A DNA stretch of 64,000 nucleotides from Locusta migratoria (GCA_026315105.1 CM048744.1:929193503-929257502); one strand, 5' to 3'. Positions 43,390 through 54,840 are shown, counted from the stretch's first letter. The notes: generated by a model not told the origin, from the letters alone. Numbers and translations are program-made.

Positions 43390-44310
43390 TGAAGAAAAAG
43401 TGCATCCTTGTTTTACTGAGGCACAAGGGTCGAGTCTGATACATCTTTGTCAGTAATGGAGATTTCGTCCAAAGAGATTGGTAGAGCCTCGATGATACCG
43501 TCGTCACTTCCGTTCTGAATTAATAATGCAACTTTGTTGTTGAAGTTGCCTTGGAATTCAGGCATACGACAGAGCAGTTTAAAAACGGTTCTCTGCAACA
43601 CCACCTGACACTGCCACATCCTATCGTGCACCGCAAAAAAATCATCTTCAAGATTTTGTCAGGGGCAGCGTACAAACTCCGAGAGTTTCGAAACTATTTG
43701 GTCATTCCTTCTTTCCCATCCCGAAACGGCGCTACGCCTTTAGGTTCCTCTCATAACAAAAGGCGTACATGGAGGTACGTTTGGAATGCATGCTGCTTAA
43801 CAGCTCCTTCAGCTGAAATGAGCGTTGAAAGATTAGACTTCATGGTCCCAGCTGTTTTTATAAATGATTTGTAGAGGAACTCGTTGAGGGATTTTGTGGC
43901 GGCTGGAGCTCCATACCATTAGAGAATATTCACGATTCCCGCTGTCTAAGCGGAGTCGGGGGAAGAAGAACTGTTGGCAAATATCTCAGCAGCATGTTTT
44001 CTGATTTTGGACTTTTGGTACATTTCAAGAAACTCCACTGTAAGTAAAACGAACAGGCGTTGCCCTTCATTTTCAACTCCTGTTGCAGCTATTGTGATGA
44101 ATATACACATTTGGCCTTTCCTCTTCAAGCAGAATGTCGCGATCGTTTGGAGTTTTTGCTGTTAAGAGAACAGCTAATTCGACGTCCGTTCCAATAATAA
44201 CAACCGAGGAATTATGCGATCTGTTGATAGCTGTCTCCACAATATCAACGTTAGCATCACCTGAAGCTCGGAGAGTGCGAGGGACCGCAAGTTCTTCTTA
44301 CTCCAGACCC
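43390..44310 (-). pseudogene. Decayed repeat-encoded protein with Cys-rich C-terminus
   Basis: Minus-strand pieces: NSSVVIIGTDVELAVLLTAK (about 44215-44150), then after broken sequence KQHAFQTYLHVRLLL, and APDKILKMIF followed by a Cys-containing stretch (CTIGCGS, CSVVCLN) and VALLIQNGSDDGIIEALPIS ending at 43413. This arrangement (a GxDxxLxxLL block, then a C-terminal Cys-rich motif) recalls a multi-copy uncharacterised protein family in arthropod genomes that behaves like a transposable element. Several frameshifts and stops. The family identification is from memory and moderate at best. Confidence 0.4.
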
Positions 44311-45271
44311 TGTGCGTTCCGCACGGACACTCAGTTTTTTAGTATATATAAATCTTCCTTACTGATTTATTAAGCTATGCTGACTCAGTAACACAATTAT
44401 GCTTCAGTAGTTTAACTTATTTATTGCAACGCTTTTTAAGACAGCTGTTATACATCTTTCTAAAACGAAATCAATTTCAAAACTGTCTAATAATCCATCT
44501 TATTTACAAATGGTCTGTATATCAATATATATTCTCTTCTTTGCTCTTGGTGTTCCTTGGAACCCATTACGACGTCAAAACCTCTTTGGTGCACTTATAA
44601 TGACGTTATAAGTCGCCACTGCTTCCAGCCCAGAAGAACACCTTGAACAAAGAAAAAGAATCATACCCACAACATAATATATTTTAAAATAAAATTAGTT
44701 ACTATGAATAATCCCTGAACTTACTTTCAACACATACATTTTATCGTTTGTTATTACATTATTAGTTCATTGGTTTAAGAATCAACTCCATTGAAAGAAC
44801 ATTTATTCCATTTTCTGTAGCTGCGTCATCAATAGGTTTATCACTTGATTCTTGTTAAAAGTTGTCAAGAAAATCCTCTTGCTTGACTGTAGTTTTATTT
44901 TCCAGATTGACACTCATCTCCACACATTTCCTGAGGCAATGTCGTCGACTCTGTGCAGCTGCTTTTGTGCTCTCTGAAATGTGAGTGTATCCATAAAAAA
45001 CGAATGCACAACCTCTCCCATGAAAATCCCTCATTAATAACAAATAGTTGAGTTGCTCGTTCATTTGATGTATAATTTGTCATGGCAATAAATTCTGCAA
45101 AGCTTTAAAATCCCGATATTCATTTTGGTATGCCCTGTGTTACTGCAACAACATTATTGACAGTCTAGGAATCACTTCGAGCAAAACCATAAGACAGGTG
45201 AGATTATTATTATTGTCGTATGTTTCTTGTCAACCACCATATTGTCTGTTTTTTGCGAGTCACCTTTGTGG
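44311..45271. other. Unassigned AT-rich sequence
   Basis: Short ORFs (69 residues minus at 44855-45064, 62 at 44895-45083) without motifs. No repeats recognised. Confidence 0.3.
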
Positions 45272-45320
45272 AATAGGCACTTAAATGTGATTTGCAGAGT
45301 ATCCCATATAGATGCAGAAA
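45272..45320 (+). mobile_element. LINE L1 tail fragment
   Basis: AGGCACTTAAATGTGATTTG, then CAGAGTATCCC and ATAGATGCAGA; about 48 bp, like the tail at 14939. Confidence 0.7.
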
Positions 45321-45388
45321 CCCCATCCACTGGTTACCTGCCAAACTTAGAGCCAAAACCTTCTGGAGGTAACAAAACCGTCTGCGTC

Positions 45389-45690
45389 ACGTCACACCAA
45401 CAGGCCGCAATCGCCAGCTGAATGACTGACCGCTACGAGGCAGTGGGCTGTGCTCCAGCGGCTAGCCGCTCAGCTATCGATCTCGGCTTTCTCGTTGTGA
45501 CTTGATACGGACTATTGTGAGGCTTAGCCAACACCTAGGGACAAGGCCTCTCAACAGGCCATGTCCCCTCAAACAGAGTACGCTAACATCTCTGGGTGAC
45601 TGGTTGGCTACTGGGGCACAGCCCACTGCCTCGTAGAGGCCAGCCAGTCAGCTAGCAATCGCAACATGGTGTGACGCGCCACGGAACTTT
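45389..45690. repeat. Small foldback repeat
   Basis: Arms 45389-45470 and 45605-45682 share CGTCACACCA, GAGGCAGTGGGCTGTGC and a TAGC-rich block as inverse copies. A second, inner pair GGGACAAGGCCTC (45538) and GAGGCCTTGTCTC (45694) adds to it. No ORF. Confidence 0.55.
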
Positions 45691-45779
45691 TTGAGGCCTT
45701 GTCTCTAGATGGTGTCGCTCCTGTTTTCACCCTGCTACATGTTTAACCGCTGCCTCATCTCAGCTGACATCGTTCATTG

Positions 45780-47000
45780 AGAAAGGTTGTGAAATGGAAA
45801 AGAAAACATCAGTAGCGTTTATTGAACTCTCCAGAGCTTACTATACGATCTGGAGAAAAGGACTGTTACAGAAATTTTATTATATCATCCCGTAACCGCT
45901 TCTCTTGCTCTTTTTGAATTCCACCCTCAATAACAGGCTAATTATAGTTTACCTGGATCATAAAGAAGAGTTGCTTTTAGGCAGCTTAATGATGGCCTCC
46001 CCCAGGGGTGGCCTCCTATCTTGTTCAATATATATGTTGCTGATATCCCTGCAACACAGTCTAAGAAGTTCATTTACGCCGGACATCTCTTTAGCAACAC
46101 AGCATATCCACCACAGAAGCAACTCTCACGAATGATCTTGCCACCCTCCAAGAATATTTCTGAACCTGGACGTTAAAGCCAAATCCAAACAAAACAGAGG
46201 TATCCTGCTTCCATTTGAATAATAAACTAGCCAACCAGAAACTTAACATCTGTCTCGACGGTGGGAAGCTGAAACATAAAAACAACCAAAAATATCTGGG
46301 AGTAATGTTGGATCGCTGTATCACTTTTAAAAGACACATTCAAAAAACAGCAGTCAAATACCAGAACTAACATTTTGCAACAAATTTCTGGATCACCCTG
46401 GGGAGCAAACGCACACATCCAGCGTACTACTGCTCTGTCCCTGGATTATTCATCAACTGAGTTTTGTCCTCCTGTGTGGCTGAACAGTGACCACGTGCGA
46501 GAGGTTGACGTCCAGCTTAATAGAGCCGTCAGGATAATTAGTCGTACCCCATTGGCTAGCCTCTTCCCTGGCTCCCAGTTCTGTGCCACCTCCCCGAGAG
46601 ATTCGTCGCCAAGAAGCATTCATCAGAGAGTATAAGAAAATATTATCTTCCCCACAACGTCTCATCATACAATATCTCCCACAAAACTTCAGCCGACTTA
46701 AGTCCAGAAGGCCACCTCTACGCTAGCTTCCCAGTTAATAGTAGAGTATTTCTCGCCCAACACAACCTAGGTAGCCTCATGAAACATCTTTGAAGGGCTA
46801 AACAAACACCTCATTCCCAGCCCTTCCACTAAAGTCGGTGGCATGAACCTCCTTCGCAGGATGTGGTCTTTGCTGAATCGTTTTCACACAGGAGTGAGTA
46901 TATGCAATTATTGGAAATACAAATGAGGAATGATACTAGATCAGTCATGTGATTGCGGAGTAGACACATAAAGTGCAGATGTCCCCGGGTCGCTCGCTAA
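45780..47000 (+). pseudogene. LINE (family L4, Jockey-like) ORF2 remnant
   Basis: Plus-strand pieces in order: KKTSVAFIELSRAYYTIWRK (Asp of the first catalytic motif replaced), the LF.STLNNRLIIVYLD block, a GLPQG-like stretch (PPRGGLLSCSIY), then FIYAG where the catalytic YADD should be (a base lost there), NKLANQKLNICLDGG, KYLGVMLDRCITFKRHI, GSPWGANAHIQRTTALSLDY and CPPVWLNSDHVREVDVQLNR. The C-terminal part continues broken to about 47000. Dead copy of the LINE type also seen at 38440 and 42065. Confidence 0.7.
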
Positions 47001-48079
47001 CATGAGCTTAAACCCTGCGAAAATCATCCGCTCAGTCCCTGCCCCTAAGCGGCAAGGCACTCAAACCAGTGCCATCTATAGGTGACACTGGTTCAACCAA
47101 ACCACAAGGAACTCTGAATGTCAAAGACATGTTACAGAAAAACAACAGTTCGTAATGCACAGTTTAAGTTTTCAAGTATAACATTTTTACAGATACTTGT
47201 ATTAAATAAATAGAAGCGTTTATAATCTAAAGCGGATTGCCTAATGATATTTACATAACATACAACTACTGTTTTTGTTAAAAGTGAATAGCGTTTTCTA
47301 TAGTTCTATTTCTTAAAAACAACTCATATATCTGAAACCCTCATTCTCCGAACATAAACCCAAATTTTGCAAGACAAAAAATCTACTTAACTTTTCTTCC
47401 TACTATAAACATTGCTAATCCGAGGCAACTATTGGTATCAGTAGTGTATATTTTCACCATAAGCTATAATTTATCAACATCCTTCGTATTATTTACTATT
47501 TAGACAGATACAATGAAGGTTTACATTTCTTTTGGAGTTAGACTTATATTTCTTAGTTGTTTAAAAAAATAAAAAAACAATATTGAGAACGCGATTTCTC
47601 TAACAAAATATATATCTACTGATTCTTCCAATACTGTCTGTCTGAATCTGTTCAATAACAGCGGCAACAGCGCAATACACTTTCGATGTATGTAAACATA
47701 CTAATCTCACGTCCTTGAGAATACTGGCATATTCATTACATCTAAACTCAATTCTTCTGCAGAATTTGACTGTGAGTTAGATATATGGGACCTGTTCTAG
47801 GGTAGTGAGTAGAGCGATTTATTGCCGATCTTTTAGAAAGTTGGAGAGGTTCTCGTGGAAGTGCAGAATATGCTGTACGAATATTTATATTGAGGTATAC
47901 GAAAGGACAATCCCCATCCTTCCGGGCAGACCTGCAGGAAGTAAAGAAGCAATTGATTTGAATCAAGGGAGATAGAGGGGAAGAGGATCGTTGGGAACTG
48001 GTAGCTTTTATTTGCAAACGACATCGAAGAACGTACAAACGTTGCAAGAATAAGAAGTCATAACATTTGTTAGAAATGC

Positions 48080-48080
<1 letters not shown>
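47001..48080. other. Unassigned AT-rich sequence
   Basis: One perfect small hairpin at 47073-47097 (AACCAGTG/CACTGGTT). No gene. Confidence 0.35.

Positions 48081-48161
<81 letters not shown>
48081..48161. repeat. (AT)n microsatellite, ~80 bp
   Basis: Uninterrupted AT run. It produces Tyr-Ile runs in ORFs of both strands (47748-48257, 48067-48306), which are artefacts. Confidence 0.97.
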
Positions 48162-48165
<4 letters not shown>

Positions 48166-49290
48166 AAATGGATGAAACTCAATACTGAGAGACATGTAAT
48201 TAACAAAACTAGTATTATTTGTGAACGAAATTTGACCAGTTGTGTTTGCAAAGCCATGAAAAAAAAGAAGAAGATTAATGTAATTGGAATTTATTGAGCA
48301 CTGCAAATTTACAGATTTTATGTGAATGCTATGAGAATAGATAAAGGAAAGGGCAAAGACGAAACATGAGAAAATTCAAACACAACTGAGGGAATTACTT
48401 GCTTTATTTCGTAAATTACAATTCCCTTACGTATCAGGTAAATATTTATATTTTGGAGCAACATTGCTATGCTTGCAGCACTACGAAATTCCCCTATGGC
48501 CTATGGAGTACTCAATATCCCAGCACGCCCGCTTGAAGATTAAGTCTTCATTCAAATTTGTATTTGCGATGTTTCCAACACTCACTTCACTACCAGAAAA
48601 TCCTTGTTGGGTTACCATTTTCCAGTAAAACTATGTTCATATGGAAATCAACGGTGACACTTGAAATGTATTATTTAAAACAATTGCTCTTTAAACACAT
48701 TAATTGAAATTATTGTAATGAATCAGAATATATGAATACTGCGTTCATAAGCTGAATTGTTTAATTATACTTAAAAACCTTATTTAAAAGGTAAGAATAG
48801 AATATTACGAAGAATTTTAATAAAAGTTAGGTAGTGGGAATCGAACCTGGGACCTTAGGATTGGAACTCCAAGAGCTAACTGACTGAACAAATTCTACTG
48901 GTACCAACATGCCACCTAATACGGGTTATAATATAGTGGCGAAACTTATGGACAATTTGGAGCATTATTCTAAAATTTCTTTTTCTTTTTACCATTCTTA
49001 ACGGCTACGTGCACACATAGTTTTTATATTTGCAACATCTATGACAAACCACCTTTCGAATTATGACCGTTTCATTGGCCTTATTGTATGATTAATATTA
49101 AAAATCTGTACCCTCAGTTTCGTATTAGCGTATTTATATGATAATTTTTCGGGAAAAAAAATGCATGTTTCATGATTTGAACCGTCACCGTTCACCTCCT
49201 CACTGATACGCCTTTAACAACAACACGAGACTGCACACACTAACCTGTATTTCATCAATCGTCCTATATTCAGTAACATTTATTTGTATC
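48162..49290. other. AT-rich sequence with a tRNA-like box B
   Basis: Minus strand 48836-48912 has CCAGGTTCGATTCCCAC (box B) and TTAGCTCTTGGAGTTCC upstream, reminiscent of a tRNA-derived sequence, but no complete cloverleaf. Otherwise unassigned. Confidence 0.35.
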
Positions 49291-49470
49291 TGACTAGCTG
49301 GTACCCGGCGCAGAAGTAATCACTGTGCAAACACCGTTTTAAATTTGAAAGTGTTAGCTTGTTTAGTTACAAAGTTTTATTACAATCAGATAAACGTTAT
49401 GGCAGCGCATAAAATACGAACATGCGATCAAATTTAAATGGGGTCTCCAATCTTCCATTAGTCTATCTCC

Positions 49471-49668
49471 GCCGGCCGCAGTGGCCGAGCGGTCTGCGGC
49501 GCGCCAGTCACAGTCTGCACGGCCGGTACGGTCAGGGGCTCGAATCCCCCCCTGGGCATGGATGTTTGTGTCGTCTTTAGTATAAGGTAGTTCATAAGTA
49601 GTTTGTAAGTTTAGGGAATGATGATCCCGCCATTAAGTCCCTTAAGCTTAACAAACATTTGCAAATTT
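49471..49668 (+). mobile_element. tRNA-derived SINE, family S1
   Basis: Complete head with variant box A (GGCCGAGCGGTCTGCGGCG) and box B GGCTCGAATCCCC. Flanks share ATCTCC. Confidence 0.88.
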
Positions 49669-49674
49669 TTAATC

Positions 49675-49860
49675 CATCTCCTCCTTTCCTTTCTCTCTGT
49701 TCACTTCCTCCTCCCCCTCTCCATCCTGTCCCTTTCTCTGTCCATTTCCTCCTCCCCTGCCTCTGTTCCTCTCCTTCCCCTGTCTATCTCCCCTCTCTCA
49801 TTGTCTGTCCGTCTCCTCCCTCCCCTCTCGCATCCTCCTCTACCTACTCCTCTCCCTCCT
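49675..49860. repeat. Polypyrimidine tract
   Basis: Nearly pure C/T on the plus strand (CTCC, CCTTTC, CTCTCC words). The purine tract at 61790-61990 is its counterpart in inverse orientation. Candidate triplex-forming DNA. Confidence 0.85.
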
Positions 49861-50054
49861 ATATATGAAAACATACCTATATGCGCCAAGTTTCATGGTG
49901 CTGGTCAAACGGTGTCAAAGTCTTAAAGTACTCTCCACCATGCTAAATTCACTGGCTTGCAGATTATAAAAAATCTCCTTCACGAAAACATACATTGAAG
50001 TGTTGACTTTCATGGTGACCAGTCAAACAATTTGGATGTGTGTTGTAACGTACT

Positions 50055-50470
50055 CTCCGCCATGCAGCTACCGAGGCTTACGAAAGGTAGCCCATGTATT
50101 AATTCGGGGTATACGTTATCTCCATTCCATATTTCATTCAATTCAGCTCAGCCTTTTAAGCGTGAAGAGCAACAGATTTGTTAACCCACTGTAAGGTTCC
50201 CTCCGCCATGCAGTGTATGGTGCCTTCCTAAAGGTATCTCATGCGTTAAATCAGAATATAAGCTATCTGCATTCTAAATTTCATTCAAATCCGTCCAGAT
50301 GTTTCAGTGTGAAGAGAAACACATTGTAAGGTACCCTTCGCCACACACCATACGGTAGCTTACGAAAGGTATCTCTTGTATTAATCAGGGTGTAAGCTAC
50401 CTCTGTTCCAAATTTCATTCATATCCGTTCAGCCATTTCAGCGTGAAGGCGTAAGAAACGAATTAACTAA
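50055..50470 (+). repeat. Tandem ~140 bp units inside the dispersed repeat
   Basis: Three units begin near 50058, 50202 and 50336 with TCCGCCATGCAG-like words and each carries GCTTACGAAAGGTA-like, a TATCTC block, AAATTTCATTCA and CAG.CGTGAAG. The preceding 49935 and following 50490 parts are more distant relatives. Confidence 0.6.
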
Positions 50471-50636
50471 TTGTAATGCACACTCTGCCATTCACCACAT
50501 GAAGTTAATTTTAGTATGCCTGTAACCTTCGCGTGAGTGCAAGAGATGAGTTGACAAAGTTTTATCGCAATTGGATGTACGGTATGGCCGTGCTTGAAAG
50601 ACAAACAAACAAACATTAATTTTTATATATTAGATA

Positions 50637-51147
50637 TGTCATGAAGTATGTGTACTACAGTGATATAAATGTGATGGCACATTTAGTGATACATGTCGAT
50701 ACTATATTCAAAATATGTTGCGAAGACAGTCAGCAGTAATCAAGTTAAACATCACAAGCGCATGCCTGATGCGACAGTTTTACAGCATCTACAACGAAAC
50801 TGTTGTTAGCGGTAGACTTCTTTTCGTTTCATCATTTTGTGTGTGTGTGGGGGGGGGGGGCAGTTACGAAACGCTTCATAAACGTCCGAAATTACATGCC
50901 AACTTTGTTGCAGATCCCTAACTACTCCCATTTTCCAACAATTGACGAATAAATCTGGGTATTCTCACGCGGTGGCCTCTAGTTATTTATGACGTTATAT
51001 TTCCTGAGCCATGTGTCGTGCTCTTTTGTTTTTAGTCAGAAACCTTCGTGGGCGTAGGGTGAACAGTTCACCAAAGTTTCATTGCATTTGAATGAATGGT
51101 TCATGAACACACAGAGGACATTCAGACAAACATTCGTTTTTATATAC
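50637..51147. other. Unassigned sequence
   Basis: GT-run and G-run at 50839-50861. No gene or repeat recognised. Confidence 0.3.
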
Positions 51148-52016
51148 AGGGTGAGTCTAAATTCGCGTACTCGGGCTTCGCAGCGCGATTCTTCACATGC
51201 TAGCAATAAAAAAATGTCCGTAACAAAATTTCGTCCTGCGTATATTTCCGGCAGTAAATGGACGTCGAAGATTGAGATGGGTGTGTGTCCCATACGTCAG
51301 TTTGTTTCAGAATTACACCCGCCAGGTCCCCTAGGATTTTTATCTGTCACTGTCCACCTCTTTCACCTCTGGCAGTACTGCTCATGTGAAAAAATACCGA
51401 GTAGCACCGTGGTTCGGAACCCACGTTAAACTGTAGGTCCCTCTATAACTGGCTGGGTACGTCAGTTCGAAGGTCGGAGGAAGGCAACGGCATACCACCT
51501 CCAAACAGGACCATGCCTAGTAAAGCACTGTGGTGTTCAAACCAATCTTCGGATTGTTGACTGCTTTACCCTTTTTTTTACTACTATAGAAACAAACTTC
51601 TAGGGGATGTGAGAGGTGTCTTGAGGAACAAAGTGAGCATAGAAACCCATGCTCGGAAACGTCATCCAATGACGCTGAAGAGCGTCGAAGTTGCTGGAGG
51701 GGATGTCTAGCAGCAGGAGCTGGAGCCTGTAACTTGGACTCTCCGTAGCGTCGTTGAATGGCGTGTTTCCGGGCATAAGTTTCCATGCTCATTTTATTCC
51801 TTAAGACGCTTAGTACATCCCTTACAAGTTTTTTTTTGTGTGTAATTATGAAACACACTGACGTATGGAACATACCGCCATCTCAGTTTTTGACGTCCAT
51901 TTAGTGTCGGAAATATGCCCAGGATGAAATTCTGTGAGAGACATTTTTTATTGCTATCATGCGAGGAATCGCGCTGCGAAGCCCAAGTGCGCGAATTTAG
52001 ATCCACCCTGTATACA
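51148..52016. mobile_element. Long-inverted-repeat (foldback) element
   Basis: Nearly the whole element is palindromic: left arm 51148-51680 (without the SINE) and right arm 51715-52016. Ends read TACAGGGTGAGTCTAAATTC and, at the right, ATTTAGATCCACCCTGTATA. TA dinucleotides flank both ends, and the CAGGGTG terminus is mariner-like, so it may be a MITE mobilised by such a transposase. The loop is about 60 bp near 51655-51720. No ORF. Confidence 0.75.
51322..51573 (+). mobile_element. tRNA-related SINE, family S4, 5'-truncated
   Basis: Second S4 copy, starting at CCCGCCAGGTCCC and ending GACTGCTTTACC plus a T-run. Inserted in the left arm of the palindrome; the right arm shows the empty site. 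Confidence 0.8.
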
Positions 52017-52301
52017 GATAAAGTTGCACTGAGTTGTTGCTTACAGACGGTGTACCGCAATTGAAGGCAAATTAAACTCGGAAACAACGCAAATAGTGAC
52101 ATAAATACGGTGATTCAAAAGTAGCGAGCGATGGACGTCACGTGACGAGCTGTTGGGGGTGGCGAGGCAGTAGCTGGGCGGGGCGAGTCCTACAGCTAGA
52201 AGAGAGAGTGGGGGGGGGGGGGGATTTTCGCAGAATGTAACGTTTGCTCTGGTTCGCTACCGGTGAGCGGCCTGTAGTAGTTGGCGTGGTGTGTGGTGCA
52301 G
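52017..52301. other. Spacer before exon B
   Basis: Includes a G-run at 52210-52223 and then moderately GC-rich sequence. The AG at 52300-52301 is preceded by GTGGTGTGTGGTGC, a T/G-rich rather than pyrimidine-rich tract, so the acceptor is only fair. Confidence 0.35.
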
Positions 52302-52491
52302 AGCGCGGCACGCTGAGCGTGTACGGCCGAGGGTCGCGGTCGCCGTCGCCGCTGGCGCTGCCCGCGGCCAAGCCGCAGTGCCCCTGCTGCTCGCGGTCCT
52401 CCTCGGGCTCTCGCTGCAGCCGCGCTGCCAGCCTCACGTCCATCCCGCCCTCCTCTAAGCTGCTCTCGCCTGTGCGCCTGCCCTCCGCGAG
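52302..52491 (+). CDS. Candidate internal exon B of the same host gene
   Basis: A 190 nt GC-rich stretch, open in the frame required by exon A: joining the 1 nt left by exon A to its first 2 nt gives a Glu codon, then RGTLSVYGRGSRSPSPLAL. It continues through PQCPCCSRSSSGSRCSRAAS to SSKLLSPVRLPSAR and ends at AG followed by GTACAT (donor). Third positions are strongly G/C. Rich in Ser, Pro, Arg and Cys, probably disordered; no domain recognised. The same frame is open upstream only to a stop soon before the acceptor (TAGTAG at 52275-52280 lies in an intron frame). Not certain: the GC-rich composition also keeps a minus frame open. Confidence 0.45.
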
Positions 52492-52817
52492 GTACATGCA
52501 CCTGCTCACTCCTACAGAAACTCGATGCGGTCGGTTGCCATTTAAAGTACCGGGTGATCAAAAAGTCAATATAAATTTGAAAACTTAATAAATCACGGAA
52601 TAATGTAGTCAGAGAGGTAAAAATTGACACACATGCTTGGAATGACATGGGGTTTTATTAGAACAAAAAAAAATTAAGTATTGCTAGTCGAGTGAAAGAT
52701 CTCTTGCGCGCGTCGTTTGGTGATGATCGTGTGCTCAGCCACCACTTTCGTCATGCTTGGCCTCCCAGGTCCCCAGTCCTCAGTCCGTGCGATTATTCAC
52801 TGTGGGGTTACCTGAAG

Positions 52818-53655
52818 CACAGACAAATATATACAGAGGGGAAACCTCCGTAAGGGCCCAGTCCCACGCTCAGGGGTGAGGGGAGGGAAGGTTCCGTAAG
52901 ATGTGCCATGATGGCGCTGCGGTCAGAAGCAGCCCTTTAAAACTGGGCAGAGCAGGTGGCAGGTAGCGGCTATCCCCACCACCACTTCCCCTCAAACGTC
53001 GGCACAACGGACACAGCCTTGGCCTCGCGGCAGGCGGCACGAGATCTCCCCTCAGCCTCCCCTCTGCCACAGAGTAACATATACAGAGAAGCAGCCCACC
53101 CCAAACCACTGTCCTACGCTCCTCTCGTAGTTCCATAAGATGCTAGCAGGTGTCAGGCCGTTCCCTGGCTTAGGGTGCCTCTCGCACGTCAGAGGGTAGC
53201 GCGGAGAGGAGGCTGAGGGGAGAGCTCGTGCCTCCTGCCACGAGGCCACCCACGGCTGTGTCCGGCTTGCTGGCGTTTGAGGGGAGGTGGTGGTGGGGTC
53301 AGCCGCTACCTGCCGCCTGCTCTGGCCAGTTTAAAGGGCTGCTTCTGACCGCAGCGCCATCATGGGACATCTTACGGAACTGCTTAAACACCCCCCGCCC
53401 CACACCCCTGAGCGTAGGACCAGGCTCTTACGTAGGTTTCCCGTCTGTCTATATTTGTCTGTACCTTGGCCTCGCGGCAGGCGGCACGAGCTCTCCCCTC
53501 ACCCTCCCCTCTACGCAACCCTCAGAAGCGCCTCTAGTGTGGTCTACCGGTACTAAGCCGGGAAGCCACCTGACACCTGCTAGCATCTGACGGAACGAGG
53601 GGAGCGTAGGACAGTGGTTTAGGGAGGGCTGCTTCTGTGTATATGTTACTCTGTG
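52818..53655. mobile_element. Inverted-repeat-rich 838 bp insertion
   Basis: Ends are CACAGA and TCTGTG inverse; the 7 bp duplication CCTGAAG lies at 52811-52817 and 53656-53662. Inside, 52819-52990 pairs with 53280-53465 and 53065-53170 pairs with 53560-53655, so it can fold into a double hairpin. Recurrent blocks include GGTCAGAAGCAGCCCTTTAA and GACACCTGCTAGCATCT. No coding capacity. Class unknown; hAT-like size of duplication is near but not exact. Confidence 0.65.
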
Positions 53656-53714
53656 CCTGAAGTCGCAAGTGTATTGTGATCGACCGACATCCCTATTGAT
53701 GCTAAACGACAACA

Positions 53715-54665
53715 TTGTGGCCGACCGAGCACAAGGCGTAATGCTGCTGAGGCGGTTCAGGAAGAAATGGAGACAAGCGGCATCGCCTATGCGCGGAAGT
53801 CAGCGCTCGTGCAGTCACACGCCGCACCGGCGTTCCATACACTGCTGCTTGGTTGGCACTTAGGCGTACCCTCCGATGCTATCCTTACAAAATCTATTGG
53901 CATCATGAACTGCTACCTGGCGATTTAGTGAAGCGGAGGGCATTTGCGGTGTGGGCGTTTCAAAAGATGGCGGAAGATGACGATTGATTGAGTAACGTGT
54001 TGCGGACCAATGAAGCTCATTTCACGGTCCGAGGGCCTGTCAACGCCACAACTGCAGAATTTGGGCTACCGAAAATGCTAGAACTGTCGTGGAAACTCCA
54101 TTGCACGACGAGAGAGTCACAGTCTGGATTGGATTTACCACATCTACCGTTATCGGGCCTTTTTTTCTTCGAGCAACTGCGTGATTCTGGTTATGTAACT
54201 GCTATCGTGATGCGTGAGAGGTACGCCAATATGTTACATTATCGCATCATCCCCAGCCTGGCTGATAAACACCTGCTCGAACATACGATTTTTACGAAGG
54301 ATGGCGCTCCATCCCATATTGCTAGACGCGTGAAAGATCTCTTGCGCGCGTCGTTTGGTGATGATCGTGTGCTCAGCCGCCACTTTCGTCATGCTTGGCC
54401 TCCCTGGTCTTCAGACCTCAGTCCGTGCGATTATTCACTTTGGGGTTACCTAAAGTCGCAAGTGTATCGTACTCGACCGACATCTCTTGGGACGCTGAAA
54501 GACAACATCCGACGCCAATGCTTCACCATAACTCCGGACATGCTTTACAATGCTGTTCACAACATTATTCCTCGACTACAGATATTGTTGAGCAATGATG
54601 GTGAACATATTGAGCATTTCCTGCAAAGAACATCATCTTTGCTTTCTCTTGATTTGTTATGCTAA
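53715..54665 (+). pseudogene. Mariner-like transposase, nearly complete but broken
   Basis: An N-terminal piece (53735-53870) is frameshifted. From about 53890 the frame reads KIYWHHELLPGDLVKRRAFA, then a TGA at 53979 where Trp is expected, then SNVLRTNEAHFTVRG (53988 onward). The catalytic blocks follow: HTIFTKDGAPSH (first Asp present) and SDLSPCDYSLWGYLKSQVYR. The C-terminus NDGEHIEHFL ends at 54665. The first catalytic block EAHF has Asn-Glu for Asp-Glu, a likely inactivating change. More complete than the copy at 2312-2700. Confidence 0.8.
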
Positions 54666-54840
54666 TTATTGCTTTTCTGATCAGATGAAGCGCCATCTGT
54701 CCATTTTTTGAACTTTTTTATTTGTTCTAATAAAACCTTATGTCATTCCAAGCATGTGTATCAATTTTTACCTCTCTATCTACATTATTCCGTGATTTAT
54801 TAGGTTTTTAAATTTATACTGACTTTTTGATCACCCAGTA

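Larger units (their letters stand above)
49291..50636 (+). mobile_element. Dispersed non-autonomous repeat, interrupted by SINE S1
   Basis: Begins GACTAGCTGGTACCCGGC and ends ACAAACAAACATTAATTTTT then ATATATTAG, a start and finish style common in insect non-coding repeats. It contains a ~190 bp pyrimidine tract (49675-49860) and an array of ~140 bp units (50055-50470). The class is not known to me. Confidence 0.45.
52550..54838 (+). mobile_element. Mariner-like element, second copy, rearranged
   Basis: Same family as 1597-3053: terminal repeats CCGGGTGATCAAAAAG and inverse, TA at 52548-52549 and 54839-54840. Oriented with transposase on the plus strand. After the left repeat comes a ~200 bp duplicated piece of the 3' coding region (52682-52817 plus 53656-53712, matching 54315-54505), split by an 838 bp insertion, then the transposase gene itself. 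It starts 58 bp after exon B. Confidence 0.8.

Noticed and set aside
47748..48306. ORFs of 169, 76 and 78 codons across the AT microsatellite
   Set aside because: The frames are open only because the AT run encodes Tyr-Ile repeats on both strands.
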